DNA of 29,978 nt. Source: JAFGCL01 sp964492335. GTDB taxonomy: Bacteria > Chloroflexota > Dehalococcoidia > UBA2247 > RBG-13-53-26. Shown here in pieces: positions 12,194 to 20,546 of this stretch. The notes below the pieces were generated by a model. The model made no database searches. It was not told where the DNA came from and was given only the letters and a program-made list of their open reading frames with translations. How positions within the stretch are numbered: position 1 is the stretch's first letter; each line of letters begins with the position of its first letter. A program made the translations under genes and the position numbers. The stretch lies in contig CAZBJX010000025.1 of assembly GCA_964492335.1 (NCBI GenBank), positions 1 to 29,978 on the forward strand, given 5' to 3'.

Positions 12194-12263
12194 TTTCAGT
12201 GGGGGCGCCACCGGCGCCGCGCGGGGCGCCGCCAATACCGGAAGGAAGCCAGGAGGACTGAGC

Positions 12264-13583
12264 ATGGGCAGTGAGCACCCGGGCGACAGGACAGCGGGAC
12301 CGGCTGAGGGCAACAGGCCGGCCGGGCCAACCGCTGCTGGCAGGCAGTCCGGCGGCCCGCCCCTTGAGGGCATCCGGGCCCTGGAGTGGGGGGCCTATCA
12401 CGCCGGGCCGGGGAGCCTGGCCATCCTGGGCGACCTGGGGGCCGAGGTGATCAAGATAGAGATGCCGAAGACCGGGGAGCCGCTGCGCAACCTGGTGCGC
12501 TTCGGGAACTTCCCCGTGGCCAGGGACGGCCACAGCATCTTCTACGAGGGGACCAACCGCCACAAGAAGAGCATCGCCCTGGACGTGAGCCGGCAGGAGG
12601 GCAAGCAGATCGTCCGCCGCCTGGTGTCGAAGTGCGACGTGTTCGTCACCAACTTCCGCCCGAAGGCGGTGAAGAAGCAGGGCCTGACCTACGAAGACCT
12701 GCGGCCCTTCAACGAGAGGCTGATATACGTGGCCCTGACCGCCTTCGGGTCAAGGGGCCCGGACAGGGATGCCGGCGGCTTCGACTTCCTGGGCCAGGCC
12801 CGGTCCGGGCTGATGCTGGCCGTGGGTGAGCCGGAAATGCCGCCCCTGGTCTCCCACTTCGGCCTGATCGACCAGATGACGTCCATCACCACCAGCCACG
12901 CCATCCTGACCGCCCTCTACGCCCGGGAGCGCACCGGCCAGGGGCAGGAGGTGAGGCTGTCTCTCCTCTCCTCCGCCGTGTTCCTCCAGTACTTCACCAT
13001 CCTCAATGCCCTGGTCATGGGGCAGAACGCGCCCCGCCACCACCGGCACTCCGCCGACCCGGTGCGCAACCACTACCAGTGCCAGGACGGCCGGTGGGTC
13101 TGCCTGACGCTGGCCCAGCAGCCCGAGGCCTGGGGCCGGCTCTGCCAGGCCATAGGCCGGCCCGATCTCGCGGGCGATCCCCGCTTCGCCACCCGGGAGA
13201 AGCTCTACGAGCACCGGGAGGAGCTGATCGCCGCCCTGGACGGGGTGTTTGCCGCCAGGCCCCGCGACGAGTGGGTGCGGGCGCTCAAGGAGCACGACGT
13301 CTTCTGCTCCCCGGTGAACACCGCCCTGGAGTACACCGCCGACCCGCAGGTGGCGGCCAATGACTACGTTGTGGGCCTGGCCCACCGGCTGTTCGGCGAC
13401 ATCAAGGTGCCGGCCTACCCCGTGGAATTCAGCGGGACGCCGGCCCGCCCGGGGTTCACCGCGCCGCGGCTGGGCGAGCACACCCTGGAGGTCCTGAGGG
13501 ACATCGGGGGCTACAGCGAGAGGGAGATCGCCGCCCTCCGGGAGAACGGGGTGATCGACTCCGCCGGGGCAGGTCCGGCCTGA
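12264..13583 (+). CDS. CaiB/BaiF family (class III) CoA-transferase
   Basis: Moves CoA between carboxylic acids through an aspartyl-CoA thioester intermediate; 439 aa. The ATG at 12264 has AGGAGG at 12251-12256. The first 35 or so residues are a glycine/proline-rich extension. The conserved body starts at PLEGIRALEWGAYHAGPGSLAILGDLGAEVIKIE. YEGTNRHKKSIALDV and VFVTNFRPKAVKKQGL are family blocks. Asp174 in GGFDFLGQARSGLM aligns with the catalytic aspartate. Family members act on carnitine, formyl/oxalate, bile acid or aromatic acyl-CoAs, and the substrate here cannot be told. The gene stands alone, convergent with the SDR gene (19 bases apart). Confidence 0.93.
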   Translation: MGSEHPGDRTAGPAEGNRPAGPTAAGRQSGGPPLEGIRALEWGAYHAGPGSLAILGDLGAEVIKIEMPKTGEPLRNLVRFGNFPVARDGHSIFYEGTNRHKKSIALDVSRQEGKQIVRRLVSKCDVFVTNFRPKAVKKQGLTYEDLRPFNERLIYVALTAFGSRGPDRDAGGFDFLGQARSGLMLAVGEPEMPPLVSHFGLIDQMTSITTSHAILTALYARERTGQGQEVRLSLLSSAVFLQYFTILNALVMGQNAPRHHRHSADPVRNHYQCQDGRWVCLTLAQQPEAWGRLCQAIGRPDLAGDPRFATREKLYEHREELIAALDGVFAARPRDEWVRALKEHDVFCSPVNTALEYTADPQVAANDYVVGLAHRLFGDIKVPAYPVEFSGTPARPGFTAPRLGEHTLEVLRDIGGYSEREIAALRENGVIDSAGAGPA

Positions 13584-13602
13584 CGGGACGGAGGCCCACC
13601 GC

Positions 13603-14358
13603 CTAGCGGGCCACCCAGCCCCCGTCCACCGCCAGGGCGTGCCCGGTGATGTAGGAGGCGTCGTCGGAGCAGAGGAAGAGCACCGCCCGGGCGATCTCCT
13701 CGGGCCGGGCCATGCGCCCCATGGGGATGCTGGAGAGCAGCATCCCCTCCACGTCGGGGTGGCCGTCGATCAGCTTGTGGACCAGGCTGGTGAGCGTGGG
13801 GCCCGGGCACACCACGTTGATGCGGATGTTGGCCCGGGCGTAGACGACGGCCGCGGTGCGCGTCAGCCCCACTACCCCGTGCTTGCTGCCGGTGTAGGCG
13901 GGGTGCGAGCCGTCGCCCACCAGCCCCTGTACCGAGGCCATGTTGACGATGCTGCCGCCCCCACCCTTCCGCATCTTGGGCAGCTCGTACTTCATGCTCA
14001 GGAAGACCCCGGTGAGGTTGGTCTCTATCAGTCGCGCCCAGGAGTCCTCGGCGCAGCGGCTCACGGTGACCGCGTCCTCGTTGATGCCGGCGTTGTTGAA
14101 GGCGATGTCCAGGCGTCCGTAGGCCGCCTCGGCCCTGTCCGCCATGTCCCTGACCTGCCGGGCCACCCTGACGTCGGTCTCCACGAAGATGGCCTGGCCG
14201 CCCTGATCGCGGACCATCCCGACGGTCTCTTCACCGCCGGTCGCGTTGATGTCGGCGATCACCACCCGGGCCCCTTCCGCGGCGAAGGCCAGCGCCGTGG
14301 CGCGGCCGATGCCCGCGGCCCCGCCGGTGACCAGCGCCACCCTGCCCTCAAACCTCAT
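13603..14358 (-). CDS. short-chain dehydrogenase/reductase
   Basis: NAD(P)-dependent oxidoreductase of the classical SDR family, 251 aa. TGGAAGIG (about 12-19) is the cofactor glycine motif, and an acidic residue after the second strand (VVIADIN) favours NAD(H). NNAG is present, the catalytic Ser lies in NMASVQG, and Tyr/Lys in YTGSK. The C-terminus ITGHALAVDGGWVAR is typical. ATG 14358 is preferred over the GTG one codon upstream. It is 42 bases downstream of the rpe-like gene on the same strand, so probably in its operon. Substrate unknown. Confidence 0.94.
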   Translation of the reverse strand: MRFEGRVALVTGGAAGIGRATALAFAAEGARVVIADINATGGEETVGMVRDQGGQAIFVETDVRVARQVRDMADRAEAAYGRLDIAFNNAGINEDAVTVSRCAEDSWARLIETNLTGVFLSMKYELPKMRKGGGGSIVNMASVQGLVGDGSHPAYTGSKHGVVGLTRTAAVVYARANIRINVVCPGPTLTSLVHKLIDGHPDVEGMLLSSIPMGRMARPEEIARAVLFLCSDDASYITGHALAVDGGWVAR

Positions 14359-14400
14359 CACGCTCTCCCATCCTCAGCAGCACAGCCGCCGGCCGGGCCG

Positions 14401-15072
14401 CTAAGCCGCCCGGCCCCCGTCCCCGCAGGCCTGGTCGGCCAGCGCCTGCAGGTGCCGGCAGGCCGCCCCGGGGTCAGGCTGCATGCAGATGGCGCTGCCC
14501 ACGCAGATGTGGTCCAGGCCCAGCCGGGCCACCCGGGCCACGTTGCCCTCCTTGATGCCGCCGTCCACCCCGATGTCCAGGTACGGGGTGCGGGCGCGCA
14601 GATCGGCCACTTTGTCCAGGACCCCGGGCAGGAACTCGGCCCCGTAGAAGCCGGGGTGCACGGTCAGGAAGAGGACGCTGTCCACCAGCCCCGCCAGCGG
14701 GAGGACGGCCGCCAGCGGCGTCTCCGGGTTGACGGCCAGCCCGGCCTCCACCTCGAGGCGCCTGATGAGCCTGATGGCGCGCTGCGGGGCAGAGGTGGCC
14801 TCCAGATGGAAGACGATCTTCTCCGCGCCGGCCCGGGCGAAGGCCTGGAACTGCTCTTCCGGGTCCCTGATCATCAGGTGGGCCTCCCAGCGCACCTTCG
14901 GCCCCAGGGCCGCGATGTCCTGGCAGGAGATGCTGCCGGAGGGAACGAAGCGGCCGTCCATGAAGTCGACCTGCACGAACTCAGCGTAGGCCTCGGCCTG
15001 GCGCAGCATGCGGGCCAGATCTTCCGGGCTGCTGGTGAGAATGGCCGGGACGATGCGGCAACGTCTCTTCAC
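14401..15072 (-). CDS. rpe: ribulose-phosphate 3-epimerase family protein (altered metal site)
   Basis: TIM-barrel epimerase related to Rpe, which interconverts ribulose 5-phosphate and xylulose 5-phosphate; 223 aa from a GTG at 15072 with AGGA 10 bases upstream. Family blocks: QVDFMDGRFVPS (34-45), AHLMI (64-68), TVHPGFYG (137-144), VDGGIKEGN (169-177) and a phosphate-binding VGSAI (191-195). Asp36, His65 and Asp170 of the metal/catalytic set are kept, but the usual first His of H-x-D-x-M-D-G is Gln34, and the N-terminal SILS is replaced by AILT. Either a divergent Rpe or a related epimerase with another substrate. First gene of an operon with the SDR gene. Confidence 0.82.
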   Translation of the reverse strand: MKRRCRIVPAILTSSPEDLARMLRQAEAYAEFVQVDFMDGRFVPSGSISCQDIAALGPKVRWEAHLMIRDPEEQFQAFARAGAEKIVFHLEATSAPQRAIRLIRRLEVEAGLAVNPETPLAAVLPLAGLVDSVLFLTVHPGFYGAEFLPGVLDKVADLRARTPYLDIGVDGGIKEGNVARVARLGLDHICVGSAICMQPDPGAACRHLQALADQACGDGGRAA

Positions 15073-15100
15073 AGGGGTCTTCCTGGCCGGAACAAGGGTG

Positions 15101-15130
15101 ATTGTAGAGGGCGGCGGACAGGGGTGTCAA
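15101..15130 (-). promoter_or_regulatory. promoter of the rpe-SDR operon
   Basis: Minus strand TTGACA (15125-15130), 18-base spacer, TACAAT (15101-15106), about 29 bases before the GTG start. Near-consensus. Confidence 0.75.
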
Positions 15131-15142
15131 GGAGCAAAATGC

Positions 15143-15174
15143 TTGACATTACGATGACTTCGTGTCAATAATAT
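15143..15174 (+). promoter_or_regulatory. promoter of the small membrane protein gene
   Basis: TTGACA (15143-15148) with AATAAT (15167-15172, 18-base spacer) or TAATAT (15169-15174, 20-base spacer). A second TTGACA, inverted, at 15163-15168 makes a TTGACA-N14-TGTCAA repeat that could be an operator. The leader to the start codon is about 100 bases. Confidence 0.5.
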
Positions 15175-15279
15175 AGTTAGGGTTATACAAAACGTTTGGC
15201 CAGATCGCCAAGAGAGCGTGATCGCATCCTGGGGGTTCGAGTCCACAGGGGTGCATTCAATGAAAAGGAGCGAGTGATC

Positions 15280-15471
15280 ATGCCTGCCAGTGAAACGCCG
15301 GTTGTCAGCCTGGGAGCCTGGATCGTGGCCTTCCCGGTGGTCTACACCATGGCCACCGTGGCGGTGGTCGCCGCGTTGGCGGTGTTCATCGACTGGGCCG
15401 TCGGCACCATCCAGAGGACGCGCCTGTCCAGCAGGGCCGCCCATACCCTGCCCGCCGGCTCCGAGGCCTAG
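15280..15471 (+). CDS. small single-helix membrane protein, unknown function
   Basis: 63 residues from ATG 15280 with AAGGAG at 15265-15270 at ideal spacing. One transmembrane segment (about 14-38: WIVAFPVVYTMATVAVVAAL and onward) is followed by a basic, alanine/serine-rich cytoplasmic-type tail (TIQRTRLSSRAAHTLPAG). No family recognised. Its own promoter and long leader, lying divergent from rpe and ending 24 bases from the queA stop, argue that it is a real gene rather than chance. Confidence 0.65.
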   Translation: MPASETPVVSLGAWIVAFPVVYTMATVAVVAALAVFIDWAVGTIQRTRLSSRAAHTLPAGSEA

Positions 15472-15495
15472 GCGCGCGAACATCGCGCCCTGCCT

Positions 15496-16554
15496 CTAGA
15501 GCACGAGCATCGCGTCGCCGAAGCTGTAGAAGCGGTAGCGCTCCCGCACAGCCTCGCCGTAGGCCCGGCGTACCAGGTCCGGCCCGGCGAAGGCCGACAC
15601 CAGCATCAGCAGGGTGGAGCGGGGGAGGTGGAAGTTGGTGATCATGGCCTGCGCCAGGCGGAAGCGGTGCCCCGGCAGTATGTAGAGGTCCACCCAGCCC
15701 TGAAAAGGCCGCACATCGCCGGGCCGCCCTGAGTTGAGGGCGGCCTGCTCCACCAGCCTCACGGCGGTGGTCCCCACGCACACGATGCGCCGCCCTTCCG
15801 CCCCGGCCCCGGCCAGCGCGGCGGCCGCCTCCGGCCCCAGCACCCCGTACTCATGGTGTATGCGGTGCTGCCGCGGGTCTTCCTCGCGGACGGGCCGGAA
15901 GGTGTCCAGCCCCACGTGCAGCGTGACGAAGACCGGCTCCACCCCCATGCCCCTGATGCGCGCCAGGAGCCCGGGGGTGAAGTGCAGCCCGGCCGTCGGC
16001 GCAGCCACGCTCCCCTTCTCCCTGGAGTAGACGGTCTGGTAGCGCTCCCGGTCCCCCCGGTAGCCGTGGATATAGGGCGGCAGGGGGACCTGGCCCAGCG
16101 ACTCCACCAGGGCCTCGTCGGCGAAGCGGACCAGGCGAATACCCTCATCCCTGCGGTCCAGCACCTGCACGACAGCCGCACCCCCTCCCGGGCCGCCGGA
16201 ATTGCCCGGCCCGGCCTCTGCCCGCACCACCTCCACCTTCTCCCCCACCGAGATCCGCTTGGAGGGCCGGACCAGGGCCTCCCAGAGACCCGGCTCCAGG
16301 CGCCTCAGCAGCAGGACCTCCACCCGGCCGCCGCTGCCCTTCCTCCCCAGCAGGCGGGCGGGGATGACGCGGGTGTCGTTGAGCACCAGGAGGTCCGAAG
16401 GCCGCAGGAAGTCCGTGATCTCCGAGAAACGGCGGTGCTCCAGGGACCCGTCGCTGCGGTGCAGCACCAGGAGCCGCGACCGGTCCCGCGGCTCGGCCGG
16501 CGTCTGGGCAATGAGCGCCGACGGCAGCTCGTAGTCGAAGTCGCCGGTCTTCAA
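15496..16554 (-). CDS. queA: S-adenosylmethionine:tRNA ribosyltransferase-isomerase
   Basis: Transfers and isomerises the ribosyl part of SAM to 7-aminomethyl-7-deazaguanine in tRNA, making epoxyqueuosine. Family blocks: DFDYELPSALIAQTPAEPRDRSRLLVL, LVLNDTRVIPARL, EVLLLR, YQTVYSREKGSVAAPTAGLHFT, LHVGLDTFRPV, HHEYG and ITNFHLPRSTLLMLVSAFAG. Start chosen at TTG 16554 (LKTGDFDYELP) because homologues begin there. An in-frame TTG at 16581, 2 bases after the fhs stop, would add nine residues. Both have G-rich ribosome binding sites. It has 352 aa, normal length. Last gene of the folD-fhs-queA operon. Confidence 0.96.
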   Translation of the reverse strand: MKTGDFDYELPSALIAQTPAEPRDRSRLLVLHRSDGSLEHRRFSEITDFLRPSDLLVLNDTRVIPARLLGRKGSGGRVEVLLLRRLEPGLWEALVRPSKRISVGEKVEVVRAEAGPGNSGGPGGGAAVVQVLDRRDEGIRLVRFADEALVESLGQVPLPPYIHGYRGDRERYQTVYSREKGSVAAPTAGLHFTPGLLARIRGMGVEPVFVTLHVGLDTFRPVREEDPRQHRIHHEYGVLGPEAAAALAGAGAEGRRIVCVGTTAVRLVEQAALNSGRPGDVRPFQGWVDLYILPGHRFRLAQAMITNFHLPRSTLLMLVSAFAGPDLVRRAYGEAVRERYRFYSFGDAMLVL

Positions 16555-16583
16555 CCCGTGGAAGCCCTCCCGGTCCGCCAAGC

Positions 16584-18350
16584 CTAGAAGATCCCCCGCA
16601 CGCTCCCCGTGTCCGCGTCGACATCGATGCGGCGGAAGGCCGGGTCGGACACCGTGCCCGGCATCAGGCTGATCCTGTCGGTCACCGGGCAGAGGAACCG
16701 GGCCCCGGTGTAGACCAGCACGTCGGTGATGGGCAGCCGCCAGTCCTTCGGCACGCCCTTGATCTCGGGATCGTGGGTCAGGCTGAAGTGGGTCTTGACC
16801 ATCACCGTAGAGAAGTCGTCATAGCGGCGGTCCGCCTCCAGAGCCCGGGCCTTGTCCTCGGCATCGAACTTCCACTCCACGCCGTCGGCCCCGTAGACCA
16901 CCCGGGCTATGCGGCGCACCCTGTCCCGGAGCTTCATCTCCGGGGGGTACAGGAAGCGGAAGTTGGACCTGTCCTGGCAGGCCTCGATGACCGCCTCGGC
17001 CAGCTCCAGCGCCCCCTCTCCTCCGTGAGTGAAGTGGTGGGAGACGGCGCAGCGGGCCCCGGCAGCCTCGGCCGCCCGGCGGACCAGGCCCAGCTCCGCC
17101 CAGGTATCGCCGGGAAAGGCGTTGATGCAGACCACCGGCGCCAGCCCCGACCTCATGATCACCCCGATGTGGTGCAGCATGTTGGGCAGCCCCTTCTCCA
17201 GGAGGCCCAGGTCCTCCTTCTCGTAGGCCGAGGGCAGGTGGGGCAGCCCCGGGACCACCCTGGGCCCGCCGCCGTGCATCTTGAGGGCCCGGGTGGTGAC
17301 CACCAGCACCGAGGCCCCGGGCTGCAGCCCGCTCAGGCGGCACTTAACGTTCCAGAATTTCTCAAACCCGATGTCCGCGCCGAACCCGCTCTCGGTGACG
17401 TGGTAGTCGAACATCTTCAGCCCGATGCGGTCGGCGATAATGGACGACTGGCCCAGTGCGATGTTGGCGAAGGGGCCGGTGTGCACCATGATGGGCTGGT
17501 ACTCCACCGTGGAGCAGAGGGTGGGGTTGACGGCGCTGCGCATCCAGGCGGTCATGGCACCGGCCACCTCCAGGTCGCTGGTGGTCACCGGCCGGCCCCA
17601 CTTGTCGTAGGCCACGGTGATATCACCGATCCTCTGCCGCAGGTCCGCCAGGTCCCGCACGATGGAGAGGATGGCCATTACCTCGGAGCTGGCGGCGATG
17701 CCGAAGCGGGACTGCATGGCGTAGCCGTCCATGCGGCTGCCCAGGCCGATGACGATGTGGCGCAGGCTCTGGGCGCAGAAGTCCAGTATCCAGCCCATCT
17801 CCACGCGGGTGGGATCGATGTCCAGGCGCCGCATGCGGCTCAGCCGGGACAGCTGCTCGTCGGTGTAGTTGCGCTCGTGCTGCATCCGGGCGGTGAGCGC
17901 CACCATGGCCAGGTTGTGGGCATTGGTGATGTCGTTGATGTCCCCGGTCAGCCCCATGGAGAACTCGGCCATGGGGATCAGCAGAGCGTTGCCGCCGCCG
18001 GCCGCCGTCCCCTTGACATTCATGGTGGGGCCGCCCGAGGGCTGCCGGATGCAGCCGCCGACGCTGAGGCCCTTCTTACCCAGTCCCTCGATGAGGCCCA
18101 GTACGGTGGTGCTCTTGCCCTCCCCCAGGGGGGTGGGGGTGATGCCGGTGACCTCAACGTAGTGGCCGTCGGGCCTGTCCGCCAGCCGGTGCATGATCTT
18201 GAGGAAATCGAGCTTGCCCACGCGGCCGTAGGGGATGACCTCGTCCCGGGCCAGGCCCAGCCGCTCCCGCCACTCGTCGGGGGACGGCAGGCCCTTCTCC
18301 GCCGCCTCGGCGATCTCCCAGGCCTTCATTCTGGTGGTGTCGTAGGGCAA
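16584..18350 (-). CDS. fhs: formate-tetrahydrofolate ligase (long divergent type)
   Basis: ATP-dependent formation of 10-formyl-tetrahydrofolate from formate, the entry step of the methyl branch of one-carbon metabolism. 588 aa from TTG 18350, with AGGAGG 4 bases upstream. P-loop TPTPLGEGKSTT is at about 71-82. The familiar blocks appear in a variant form: RQPSGGPTMNVKGTAAGGG instead of REPSLGP..GGAAGGG, EFSMGLTGDINDITNAHNL, GPFANIALGQSS, TESGFGADIGFEKFWNVKCR, ALKMHGGGP, and C-terminal RIDVDADTGSVRGIF. Length and substitutions match the roughly 590-residue subgroup, not the clostridial 555-residue type. 29 bases downstream of folD. Confidence 0.96.
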   Translation of the reverse strand: MPYDTTRMKAWEIAEAAEKGLPSPDEWRERLGLARDEVIPYGRVGKLDFLKIMHRLADRPDGHYVEVTGITPTPLGEGKSTTVLGLIEGLGKKGLSVGGCIRQPSGGPTMNVKGTAAGGGNALLIPMAEFSMGLTGDINDITNAHNLAMVALTARMQHERNYTDEQLSRLSRMRRLDIDPTRVEMGWILDFCAQSLRHIVIGLGSRMDGYAMQSRFGIAASSEVMAILSIVRDLADLRQRIGDITVAYDKWGRPVTTSDLEVAGAMTAWMRSAVNPTLCSTVEYQPIMVHTGPFANIALGQSSIIADRIGLKMFDYHVTESGFGADIGFEKFWNVKCRLSGLQPGASVLVVTTRALKMHGGGPRVVPGLPHLPSAYEKEDLGLLEKGLPNMLHHIGVIMRSGLAPVVCINAFPGDTWAELGLVRRAAEAAGARCAVSHHFTHGGEGALELAEAVIEACQDRSNFRFLYPPEMKLRDRVRRIARVVYGADGVEWKFDAEDKARALEADRRYDDFSTVMVKTHFSLTHDPEIKGVPKDWRLPITDVLVYTGARFLCPVTDRISLMPGTVSDPAFRRIDVDADTGSVRGIF

Positions 18351-18379
18351 GGTACCTCCTCGGGCGCCGGCCGCCGGCC

Positions 18380-19279
18380 CTACAGGCCGCGGTGCTCGGC
18401 CGCCAGGCGTATCTCGGCAGCGCGGACTGTGTTGGCCATGAGCATGGTCACCGTCATCGGGCCGACCCCCCCGGGCACCGGGGTGACGGCCCCGGCCTTC
18501 TCCCTGACGGCCTCGAAATCGCAGTCGCCCACCAGCCTGGTCCCTGTCTTGCGGGAGGCGTCGGGGATGCGGTTGACGCCCACGTCGATGACCACCGCCC
18601 CCTCCCGGACCATGTCGGCGGTGATGGCCCCGGGGCGGCCCATGGCCGCCACCAGGATGTCCGCCTGGCGGGTGATGGAGGGCATGTCCCTGGTCCCGGT
18701 GTGGCAGACGGTCACCGTGGCGTTGGCGCCCGGCTTCTTCTGCACCAGGATGGCCGCCAGGGGCTTGCCCACCAGGTTGCTGCGCCCGCAGATGACCACG
18801 TGCCTGCCCTCGGGGCTGTTCCCGCTGCGCACCAGCAGCTGCTGTACGCCGTGGGGGGTGCAGGGCAGGAAGTGCGGCTCGCCGATGAGCATGCGGCCCA
18901 CGTTCACGGGGTGGAAGCCGTCCACGTCCTTCTCCGGGTCGATGGCGTTGATCACCCTGTCTTCGTTGATCTGCTTCGGCAGAGGCAACTGCACCAGTAT
19001 GCCGTGGAACCGGGGGTCCCGGTTGAGCCCGGCGATTCGGGCCAGGAGCTCCTCCTCCGGGGTGCCCTCCGGGTAGACCAGGGTCTCGGACTCGATCCCC
19101 AGCTCGGCCCCGGCCTTGCTCTTGCCGGCAACGTAGGAGACAGACGCGGGGTCCTCGCCCACGCGCACCATCACCAGCCCCGGCGTCACCCCCTTCGACT
19201 TCAGGTCCGCGACCCGCTCCCTGAGCTCCCCGCGGATGTCTTCGGCGATCCGGGTGCCGCTGATCAGCTCTGCAGGCAT
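18380..19279 (-). CDS. folD: methylenetetrahydrofolate dehydrogenase / methenyltetrahydrofolate cyclohydrolase
   Basis: Bifunctional enzyme interconverting 10-formyl-, methenyl- and methylene-tetrahydrofolate with NAD(P). 299 aa from ATG 19279 (AGGAG 11 bases upstream). The open frame extends further upstream without homology. SYVAGKSKAGAELG carries the catalytic Tyr and Lys. Further family motifs: ILVQLPLPKQI, DVDGFHPVN, GRSNLVGKPLA in the Rossmann half, and TPVPGGVGPMTVTML near the end. First gene of the operon with fhs, whose product it uses directly. Confidence 0.97.
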   Translation of the reverse strand: MPAELISGTRIAEDIRGELRERVADLKSKGVTPGLVMVRVGEDPASVSYVAGKSKAGAELGIESETLVYPEGTPEEELLARIAGLNRDPRFHGILVQLPLPKQINEDRVINAIDPEKDVDGFHPVNVGRMLIGEPHFLPCTPHGVQQLLVRSGNSPEGRHVVICGRSNLVGKPLAAILVQKKPGANATVTVCHTGTRDMPSITRQADILVAAMGRPGAITADMVREGAVVIDVGVNRIPDASRKTGTRLVGDCDFEAVREKAGAVTPVPGGVGPMTVTMLMANTVRAAEIRLAAEHRGL

Positions 19280-19370
19280 GCTCTGCTCATCTCCTCTCGC
19301 CCGGGGCCCGGCGTCCCCCGGCGGGCGCCAGCCCGGCGCCCGCCCCCAGGATGCCCGCCAAATCGAAGGA

Positions 19371-19400
19371 ATTATATCATCGCGGGCAGAGGGGGGACAA
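19371..19400 (-). promoter_or_regulatory. promoter of the folD-fhs-queA operon
   Basis: Minus strand -35 TTGTCC (19395-19400), 18-base spacer, extended -10 TGATATAAT (TATAAT at 19371-19376). The start would be near 19364, leaving an 85-base leader before folD in which I see no riboswitch-like structure. Confidence 0.75.
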
Positions 19401-19442
19401 TTTGGCCGCAGGACCGGGCGCTCCCGGCCCGCTCCGGGCCGC

Positions 19443-20372
19443 CTACCGCCTGCGGCGGTCCACGGACGCGGCCGCGGCCAGGTGCACATGATCGAACGCG
19501 TGGTAGCCGTCCTTCCGGTTGCGGAAGTAGCGCTGCTCGATCTCGGCCGGGCCCAGGTCTTCCTGCAGGTGCAGGCCCAGCAACTGCAGCTCCCCCGGCA
19601 GGTTGCGGGGCTCAAACCCGGCCTCCATGGGCTCCCCGGCCCGGGAGGCGATGGACTGCATCACCCGCATGCGCTTCGACGCCTTCAGGGGATCGAAGGC
19701 ATCCATGTCCATGTAGTCGAAGACCACCAGGCTGCCGGGGGCGGCCACCCGGGCGATGGCCCGCAGCGTGGTGAAGACCACCTGGCGGCTCATGCAGTAT
19801 GTCCCCCCCAGCCAGCTGAAGAAGCCGGGCTTGCGCGGGTCGTAGCTGGACCGCCACAGCGCCCGGTCCAGGATGTCCCGGGCGAAGTCGACGGGGACGA
19901 AATGCAGCTGCCGCGGAAACCCGTTCCCCAGCCGGGCCAGGCGCTGGCACTTGGACTTCTGGGTGTCCGGCAGGTCCACCTCGAACACCTCGAGGCGCTT
20001 GAGCAGGTCCGTCCGCCGGAAGGCGAAGGTATCCAGCCCCGCGCCCAGGATGACGTACTGCCGGACCCCGCGCCTGACGGCCTGCTCCAGGCTGTCCTCC
20101 GCGTAGCGCGAGCGGCTGAGGGTCATGGGCCCGTTCTGGCTCTGCATCACGCAGGCCAGCGCGGTGGCCTGGTCGGGGCCGGAGGCCGCCAGCTCGGGGT
20201 TCACCATCTTGACCAGGCCCGCCAGCGCCTGCTCCAGGAAGCGGCGCTCATCATCAGCGAACATCCGGCCCGCCAGCGGATCATCGAATATCTTCGGCCA
20301 GTCGTGCCTGGCATGGTAAGCGCGGGAGAATGCCGTGACTAATGCGGTGATGCTTGACCGGCTGGCTTCCAT
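19443..20372 (-). CDS. class I SAM-dependent methyltransferase, LCM/TIGR00027-like
   Basis: Methyltransferase of the leucine-carboxyl-methyltransferase-like family (PF04072 type), 309 aa. The SAM-binding motif I is YVILGAGLDTFAFR (106-119). It is preceded by RSRYAED (87-93) and followed by EVFEVDLPDTQKSK (about 128-141), all hallmarks of this family. GGTYCMSRQVVFTTLRAI and VVFDYMD complete the fold. ATG 20372 has GGAGGGGG upstream. The family includes polyketide, lipid and secondary-metabolite O-methyltransferases, and the substrate is unknown. It has its own promoter and is not part of the folD operon. Confidence 0.9.
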   Translation of the reverse strand: MEASRSSITALVTAFSRAYHARHDWPKIFDDPLAGRMFADDERRFLEQALAGLVKMVNPELAASGPDQATALACVMQSQNGPMTLSRSRYAEDSLEQAVRRGVRQYVILGAGLDTFAFRRTDLLKRLEVFEVDLPDTQKSKCQRLARLGNGFPRQLHFVPVDFARDILDRALWRSSYDPRKPGFFSWLGGTYCMSRQVVFTTLRAIARVAAPGSLVVFDYMDMDAFDPLKASKRMRVMQSIASRAGEPMEAGFEPRNLPGELQLLGLHLQEDLGPAEIEQRYFRNRKDGYHAFDHVHLAAAASVDRRRR

Positions 20373-20427
20373 ACTCGCCCCCTCCGACGCCCTGTCCCCC
20401 CGGGGCCTGCTGCAACCCCTGATGTAA

Positions 20428-20457
20428 ATCTTATGTTACCTTGACCGACAGTGTCAA
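20428..20457 (-). promoter_or_regulatory. promoter of the methyltransferase gene
   Basis: Minus strand TTGACA (20452-20457), 18-base spacer, TAAGAT (20428-20433). A TTGAC-N7-GTCAA inverted repeat (20441-20457) overlaps the -35. Confidence 0.6.
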
Positions 20458-20546
20458 GCAGGAGTCCGGGACGCAGACTGGCATACCGGCCCCGGACTCC
20501 GGTACCATTTGGGGAAAGCCCGGGAGGGCCGCCCTCTGAAGGAACG

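Noticed and set aside
15195..15260. tRNA-like T-arm (GGTTCGAGTCC near 15235) in the leader of the small membrane protein gene
   Set aside because: No matching acceptor stem or anticodon arm could be built around it. Treated as chance similarity.
19280..19365. Riboswitch in the folD leader
   Set aside because: No THF- or SAM-riboswitch-like conserved core was seen in the 85-base leader.
16773..19774. Long plus-strand frames (767 and 460 residues)
   Set aside because: Shadows of fhs and folD on the opposite strand, which have full motif sets.
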